From: Spirochaetaceae bacterium
Lineage (GTDB): Bacteria > Myxococcota_A > UBA9160 > UBA4427
DNA length: 64,000 nt
NCBI GenBank assembly: GCA_020632655.1
Contig: JACKFD010000001.1
Coordinates: 310,001 to 374,000, forward strand
Reading direction: 5' to 3'
Part shown: in pieces, positions 59,853-64,000 of the stretch
Layout: each line of letters begins with the position of its first letter
Numbering within the stretch: position 1 is the first letter of the stretch
Translations under genes and position numbers: made by a program
Notes under the pieces: generated by a model
Databases searched by the model: none
What the model saw: only the letters and a program-made list of their open reading frames with translations
What the model was told of the DNA's origin: nothing

Positions 59853-60740
59853 TCATTTCTTCTTCGGCGGATTCGGATCGAAGGGCCCCTTGCCCATCTG
59901 CTCGCGGATCGGCACGAACTCGGGCATCAGCATCGCGCGGCGCTGCCAGTTCGCGCCGTCGACGACGAGCGTATGGCCCGAGATGAAGCTCGCGAAGGGC
60001 GACGCGAGGAAGGTCGCGGCCCAGCCGAGCTCGTGGGGCTGGCCGACGCGATGACCCGGACAGCGGAGTGCCTCGCTCTTGCGACGGTCGGGCACGGAGC
60101 GGATGTTGGCCGTCTCGTCGTCGTGCGGGAAGAGGCCGGGGACGAGGCCGTTGACCTGGATGCCGTAGGGGCCCCACTCGACGGCGAGGGTCTCGGTCAT
60201 GTTCTTCACGCCCGCCTTGGCGGCGGAGGAGTGGGCGAAGCCCGGGCCGCCGGTCCAGGCGTAGGCGGCGCCGATGTTGATGATGCTGCCCGGGGTGCCG
60301 GCGGCGATGTGGCGGCGGCCGAACTCCCGCGAGCAGTAGAACGTGCCGTTCAGGACGATGTCGGTCACCGTGCGCCAGGCGTTCGGGCTCATGTCCTCGG
60401 CCGGAACCGGGAAGTTGCCGGCGGCGTTGTTCACGAGCACGTCGGGGAGGGCCAGCTGTTCGGTCACGGCGTCGAAGGCGGCGGCGACGGCCTCGGGGTC
60501 GCGGATGTCGCAGGGCAGCGCCGCGTGCTTGCCGCCGACGGCCTCGACGGCGGCGAGCCCGGCGGCGCGATGTTCCTCGCCTCGGGAGAGGATCGCGACG
60601 GAGGCGCCGAGGCGGGCGAACTCGACGGCGATCGCCTTGCCGAGGCCCGTTCCGCCTCCGGTCACGACCACGGTCTTGCCGTCGTAGGTGCCGAGCGGCA
60701 GCGCGTTCGCGCCGACGGCGGGCGGTGCGGGCAGGCCCAT
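59853..60740 (-). CDS. 2,4-dienoyl-CoA reductase-like SDR
   Basis: This 295-residue SDR has TGGGTGLG (27-34), DVLVNNAAGNF (100-110), SPNAWRTVTDIVLNGTF and the active-site stretch AHSSAAKAGVKNM. The normal catalytic tyrosine is Ser171, four residues before Lys175; this Ser-x3-Lys arrangement together with NNAAGNF identifies the mitochondrial/peroxisomal DECR type of NADPH-dependent 2,4-dienoyl-CoA reductase. It allows beta-oxidation of polyunsaturated chains. The C-terminus ends in a Lys/Pro-rich tail (NPPKKK). AAGGAG is 7 nt upstream of the ATG. It forms an operon with the isomerase-like crotonase downstream. Confidence 0.9.
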   Translation of the reverse strand: MGLPAPPAVGANALPLGTYDGKTVVVTGGGTGLGKAIAVEFARLGASVAILSRGEEHRAAGLAAVEAVGGKHAALPCDIRDPEAVAAAFDAVTEQLALPDVLVNNAAGNFPVPAEDMSPNAWRTVTDIVLNGTFYCSREFGRRHIAAGTPGSIINIGAAYAWTGGPGFAHSSAAKAGVKNMTETLAVEWGPYGIQVNGLVPGLFPHDDETANIRSVPDRRKSEALRCPGHRVGQPHELGWAATFLASPFASFISGHTLVVDGANWQRRAMLMPEFVPIREQMGKGPFDPNPPKKK

Positions 60741-60957
60741 CTTCGATCTCCTTCGTGTCGGGTTCGAGCGCCGCGATGCGACGACGCGTACGAGAGGGCT
60801 TCCTCGTCCGCGCATCGGGCCGCGAGACGGGGCGCGCCATGATAGCCTTCCGCGACGCGCGGCGAGGGGGCTCGAGACGGGCCGACCCCTTCGGCTCGAC
60901 GGGTACGCCCTGGCGACTCGTGGATGTCCAGTCGGTGCGAGAGGGAGCAGGGAAGCG

Positions 60958-61740
60958 ATGGCCGAGCGTCTGATCAGACTCGAGATCGAGGACGGCATCG
61001 CCGTGCTCACGAACGACCGCCCCGACAAGCACAACGCCGCGAACGACGAGATGGACGCCCAGCTCTTCGACGCCCTCGAGGAGATCCATGGCCGCACGGA
61101 CCTGCGGGTCGTGCTCTGGCGGGGCGAGGGCAAGAGCTTCTCCTCGGGCCGCGACACGACGCAGATCGGCGTGCGCAGCGAGGACATCACGAATTTCGAG
61201 TTCATCGAGCGGGGCCATCGCCGCACCCAGCTCTTCTTCACGCTGCCCGTGCCGATGGTGGTGGCACTCAAGGGCTGGGTGATCGGCGGCTCCTTCGAGC
61301 GGGCGCTGCTCGCCGACATGCGGATCGCGGGGGAGAGCGCGAAGATGCTCCTGCCCGAGATCAAGCACGGGGTGATCCCGGACTCGGGCGGCACGGCGCG
61401 GCTCTTCCAGATGGCGGGGCACGGACTGATCGCGGACCTGGCACTCACGGGCCGGCCGATGGACGCGGAGGAGGCGCTCCGGCACGGCGTCGTCTCCCGG
61501 GTCGTGCCGGATGCGGCGCTCGACGAGACGGCGATGACGATCTGCCGCGAGATCGCGGCGAGCCCGCCCTTCGCCGTGAAGATGTTCCGGCGCAATCTCT
61601 CGCGCGTCGCGAATCCCCTGCCGCAGCGGATGATGCAGGAGGAGTCGATGGGCATGACGGCGATCTACGAGACGGCGGACTACGCCGAGATGAAGGCGGC
61701 GCGGGCCGAGGGGCGGGCGCCGCGGTATCGAGGACGCTAG
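60958..61740 (+). CDS. Enoyl-CoA hydratase/isomerase family protein
   Basis: This 260-residue crotonase has VLTNDRPDKHNAAND, GEGKSFSSGRDTTQIG and LKGWVIGGSFERALLAD for the oxyanion hole. It keeps the first glutamate in LLPEIKHGVIPDSGGT, but the second position is aspartate (LIADLALTG). This resembles isomerase-type crotonases that use Asp. The start at 60958 (MAERLIRLEI) follows GGGAG. It diverges from the dienoyl-CoA reductase gene across 217 bp and is 91 bp before another crotonase, so the two plus-strand genes are likely cotranscribed. Confidence 0.9.
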   Translation: MAERLIRLEIEDGIAVLTNDRPDKHNAANDEMDAQLFDALEEIHGRTDLRVVLWRGEGKSFSSGRDTTQIGVRSEDITNFEFIERGHRRTQLFFTLPVPMVVALKGWVIGGSFERALLADMRIAGESAKMLLPEIKHGVIPDSGGTARLFQMAGHGLIADLALTGRPMDAEEALRHGVVSRVVPDAALDETAMTICREIAASPPFAVKMFRRNLSRVANPLPQRMMQEESMGMTAIYETADYAEMKAARAEGRAPRYRGR

Positions 61741-61831
61741 GCGGACGCGTCGGATACTGCGCGAGCGCAGGGACCGAGGCGGGGCGGTCGGCGGACGCCG
61801 TGGTGATCGGGCAGGCAGCCGGGGAGGCGGG

Positions 61832-62647
61832 ATGGGCGACGGGACGATGCGGGAGACGGGGACGCCGGAGCTGCTCTGCGAGGTGCGCGAGCGCGTCGCC
61901 ACGATCACGTTCAATCGGCCCGAGGCGAAGAATGCCCTCACGATGGACATGAAGGAGGCGATCTACTGCCTCGTGCGGGCTCTCGAGGACGATCCCGGGG
62001 TCGGCTGCCTGCTGCTCACGGGCGCGGGGACGGCCTTCTCCGCGGGCGGCGACACGAAGCGGATGCAGAAGGAAGGCAAGCCGCCGGTCATGGAGGATCG
62101 CCAGCGTCAGCTGCGCTGGGAGCACGAGCTGCCGCGCATGCTGCATCGCTCGTCGAAGCCGACGATCGCAGCACTTCCGGGCGCGGCGGCCGGTGCGGCC
62201 TGCTCGATCGCGCTCTCGTGCGACCTGCGGGTCGCGTCCGAGAAGGCCTTCATCATCACGTCCTTCCTGCGTCTTGGCCTCTCGGGCGACTACGGCGGGA
62301 CGTGGTTCCTCACGCAGCTCGTCGGGCCGGCGAAGGCGCGCGAGATCTACTTCACGGCGGATCGCGTCGACGCCGCGACCTGTCTGGAGCTCGGGATCTT
62401 CAATCGGGTGGTACCGGCCGAGCAGCTGGCGGAGGAGGCCTTCGGGCTGGCGGCGCGGATCGCCGCCGGGCCGCCGATCGCGACGCGATGGATGAAGGCG
62501 AACCTGAATCGCGCCCTCGAGGCCGATCTCGAGACCTGCCTGCGCTACGAGGCGGATCGGATGGTCCGGGGTGCGCTCACGGACGACTACGTCGAGGCGG
62601 TCGCGGCCTTCGCCGAGAAGCGCAAGCCGGAGTTCGAGGGGCGGTAG
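61832..62647 (+). CDS. Enoyl-CoA hydratase/isomerase, PaaG-like
   Basis: This 271-residue crotonase has ATITFNRPEAKNALT, AGTAFSAGGDTKRMQ and ALPGAAAGAACSIALSCDL. The acidic loop reads SFLRLGLSGDYGGTWFL, lacking the first glutamate but with the aspartate used by PaaG-type isomerases, and the second glutamate is kept in AREIYFT. It may isomerise or hydrate a double bond in an unusual acyl-CoA. ATG 61832 is annotated; ATG 61847 is nearly as good. Its stop faces the carboxylase subunit gene, 60 bp away. Confidence 0.88.
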   Translation: MGDGTMRETGTPELLCEVRERVATITFNRPEAKNALTMDMKEAIYCLVRALEDDPGVGCLLLTGAGTAFSAGGDTKRMQKEGKPPVMEDRQRQLRWEHELPRMLHRSSKPTIAALPGAAAGAACSIALSCDLRVASEKAFIITSFLRLGLSGDYGGTWFLTQLVGPAKAREIYFTADRVDAATCLELGIFNRVVPAEQLAEEAFGLAARIAAGPPIATRWMKANLNRALEADLETCLRYEADRMVRGALTDDYVEAVAAFAEKRKPEFEGR

Positions 62648-62707
62648 GCGGGATCGAGCCCGGATTCCCGCCGTCGCCGGGATTCGCTGATGAATGCCGA
62701 TCGTGCC

Positions 62708-64000
62708 TCAGGGCCGGATCGAATAACGCGGCGGCCCCGCCGCGACGTGGGCCGCGACCTCGTGCTGGACCTCGCGGATCCACTCGCAGAGCCGCGGGCG
62801 GGTCTCGCGCGGGTCGATCAGGTCGTGCACGCCGAACTCCTCGGTCCGCGGCAGGACCGACTGCGCCCGGGCCATCTCCTCCTCGAGCTCGGCGCGGCGG
62901 GCGTCGGGATCCGGCGCCGCCTCGATCTCGCGCCGGAAGGCGAGGGCGACGCCGCTCTCGACGGGAAGTGCCCCGCTCATCGCGGACGGCCACGCGACGA
63001 CCGTCGCCCCCGGCCCGAGATGGATGCCCTGGGCGACGCCATAGCTGCGCCGCACGACGCAGGCGAACCACGGCACGGAGCTCTGCAGAACGGCGAACAT
63101 CGCGTTCATGCCCGCCCGGATCGTGCCCGCCTTCTCCGCCGCGAGGCCGATCGCGAAGCCCGGCTCGTCGACGAAGGAGACGATCGGCAGGTGGAAGAGA
63201 TCGCAGAGCTCGACGAAGCGGCGGATCTTCGCCGCCCCGTCCGCGGTCATCGATCCGCCATCGTGATGACAGTCGTTCGCGAGCACGCCGACCGGATGCC
63301 CGTCGAGGCGGGCGAGGCCCGTGATCTGGCTGCGACCCCAGAGCTTGCCGATCTCGAAGAAGCTGCGCCCGTCGAAGACGAGCTCGATCAGCTTGCGCAT
63401 CTTGAACGCGCGCCTTCGCTCCCGCGGCACGATCTCGAGCAGCGCCTCCTCGGCACGACTCGCGCGGTCGCCTACGTCGAAGAAGGGCGGCGCCTCGCCG
63501 ACGTGGCTCGGCAGGTAGGAGAGGAATTGCTGCACCTGGCGCAGCGCGTCCTCCTCGTCGTCGGCGACGTTGTCGACCATGCCGTTGCGGCCGTGGATCT
63601 TGGCCGACCCGAGCTCCTCCTTCGTCAGGTTCTCCTTCATCGCATGTGCGACGACGGCCGGACCGCCCGTCAGCACCTGGGACGAGTCCTTCGTCATGAT
63701 CGACAGATGCGACGTCACGAGCCGGCCCGCCGGAAAGCCCGCGCAGGGACCGAGGGCGACGCACACGACCGGGACGGCCTGCAGGCTCTGCATCGAGAGC
63801 ACGTTCATCATCGGCGGCGCCGTCCAGTCGTAGCCCGAGCGACCGCGGGTGCCCGTGCTCGAGCCGTCGATCGAGGCCCCGCCCGCCTCGAGCATCCGCA
63901 CGAGCGGAATGCGTCGCTTGATCGCGAGCTCCTCGGCGTAGAGCCCCTTCTTCAGGCTCGCCTGGGTGTAGGCGCCGCCGCGGATCGTGAAGTCGTCGCC
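62708..64000 (-). CDS. Acyl-CoA carboxylase carboxyltransferase subunit (5' end beyond window)
   Basis: The frame is open through the right edge, so the N-terminus is missing. About 430 residues are present: MLEAGGASIDGSSTG, VALGPCAGFPAGRLV (oxyanion glycines), GPAVVAHAMKENLTKEELG, the second crotonase-like half with GHPVGVLANDCHHDGGSM, FVDEPGFAIGLAAEKAGTI and YGVAQGIHLGPGATVVAWP. This is the beta chain of propionyl-, methylcrotonyl- or geranyl-CoA carboxylases, which moves carboxyl groups from biotin to acyl-CoA. The biotin-carrying alpha subunit is expected outside the window. It would consume propionyl- or branched unsaturated CoA from the surrounding degradation genes. Confidence 0.93.
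   Translation of the reverse strand, partial: GDDFTIRGGAYTQASLKKGLYAEELAIKRRIPLVRMLEAGGASIDGSSTGTRGRSGYDWTAPPMMNVLSMQSLQAVPVVCVALGPCAGFPAGRLVTSHLSIMTKDSSQVLTGGPAVVAHAMKENLTKEELGSAKIHGRNGMVDNVADDEEDALRQVQQFLSYLPSHVGEAPPFFDVGDRASRAEEALLEIVPRERRRAFKMRKLIELVFDGRSFFEIGKLWGRSQITGLARLDGHPVGVLANDCHHDGGSMTADGAAKIRRFVELCDLFHLPIVSFVDEPGFAIGLAAEKAGTIRAGMNAMFAVLQSSVPWFACVVRRSYGVAQGIHLGPGATVVAWPSAMSGALPVESGVALAFRREIEAAPDPDARRAELEEEMARAQSVLPRTEEFGVHDLIDPRETRPRLCEWIREVQHEVAAHVAAGPPRYSIRP

Noticed and set aside
1..64000. tRNA, rRNA, integrase, transposase or restriction genes
   Set aside because: I looked for characteristic motifs and found none that I could support.

Overview
The window is a very GC-rich (about 70 % by eye), densely packed bacterial chromosome segment. 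Third codon positions are almost all G or C. This leaves enormous stop-free frames opposite many genes, and those have been left out. The gene content is mainly CoA-thioester metabolism: acyl-CoA dehydrogenases (ACADs), crotonases, thiolases, acyl-CoA ligases, SDRs and luciferase-like oxidoreductases. Alongside are a Planctomycetes-type membrane dehydrogenase with a c-type haem domain, a PQQ dehydrogenase and many two-component proteins. This fits an aerobic, lipid- or steroid-degrading member of the former deltaproteobacteria (Myxococcota or Binatota-like) or a similar uncultured high-GC lineage. That placement is inference; there is no rRNA or other phylogenetic marker here. I saw no tRNA, rRNA, CRISPR array, transposase or prophage gene.

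Layout. 0-2.4 kb: a truncated VWA-FHA membrane protein on the minus strand. 2.8-7.1 kb: a TerC membrane protein overlapping a large HEAT-repeat/cytochrome dehydrogenase. 7.2-16.0 kb: a first CoA cluster (thiolase, ACAD, crotonase, acetoacetate-decarboxylase-like protein, SDR, luciferase-like oxidoreductase, tandem ACAD pair). 16.1-20.2 kb: aspartate-semialdehyde dehydrogenase, a lipoprotein and an acyl-CoA ligase. 20.4-27.2 kb: a signalling island with one hybrid histidine kinase, five response regulators and a kinase whose membrane domain carries the copper/ethylene-binding residues of plant ETR1. 27.5-34.9 kb: Nudix hydrolase, crotonase, nitroreductase, PQQ dehydrogenase, SnoaL-like protein and a DUF5916-type outer-membrane protein. 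35.0-38.5 kb: an orphan molybdenum hydroxylase large subunit and an ACAD. 38.5-38.9 kb: a long inverted repeat. 38.9-46.7 kb: a minus-strand cluster (acyl-CoA ligase, SCP2-type thiolase, HMG-CoA-synthase-like/DUF35 fusion, second ACAD pair, luciferase-like oxidoreductase) resembling steroid or branched side-chain degradation sets. 46.9-53.4 kb: single-chain 2-oxoacid:ferredoxin oxidoreductase, 3-hydroxyacyl-CoA dehydrogenase and thiolase. 53.5-58.9 kb: DUF1214-like lipoprotein, PHP-domain metallohydrolase and TauD-type dioxygenase. 59-64 kb: dienoyl-CoA isomerase/reductase pair, two crotonases and a truncated acyl-CoA carboxylase beta subunit.

How the parts fit. Ligases activate acids and the ACAD pairs desaturate them. 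Crotonases and the 3-hydroxyacyl-CoA dehydrogenase carry the middle steps, and thiolases cleave. The dienoyl isomerase/reductase pair would handle unsaturated chains, and the carboxylase would take up propionyl- or branched acyl-CoA. The signalling island is self-contained and has no obvious target in the window.

Most notable observations: the ETR1-like kinase; four intergenic tandem duplications of 35-37 bp, one with a conserved palindrome in each unit; and the imperfect inverted repeat of roughly 370 bp at 38.5-38.9 kb.
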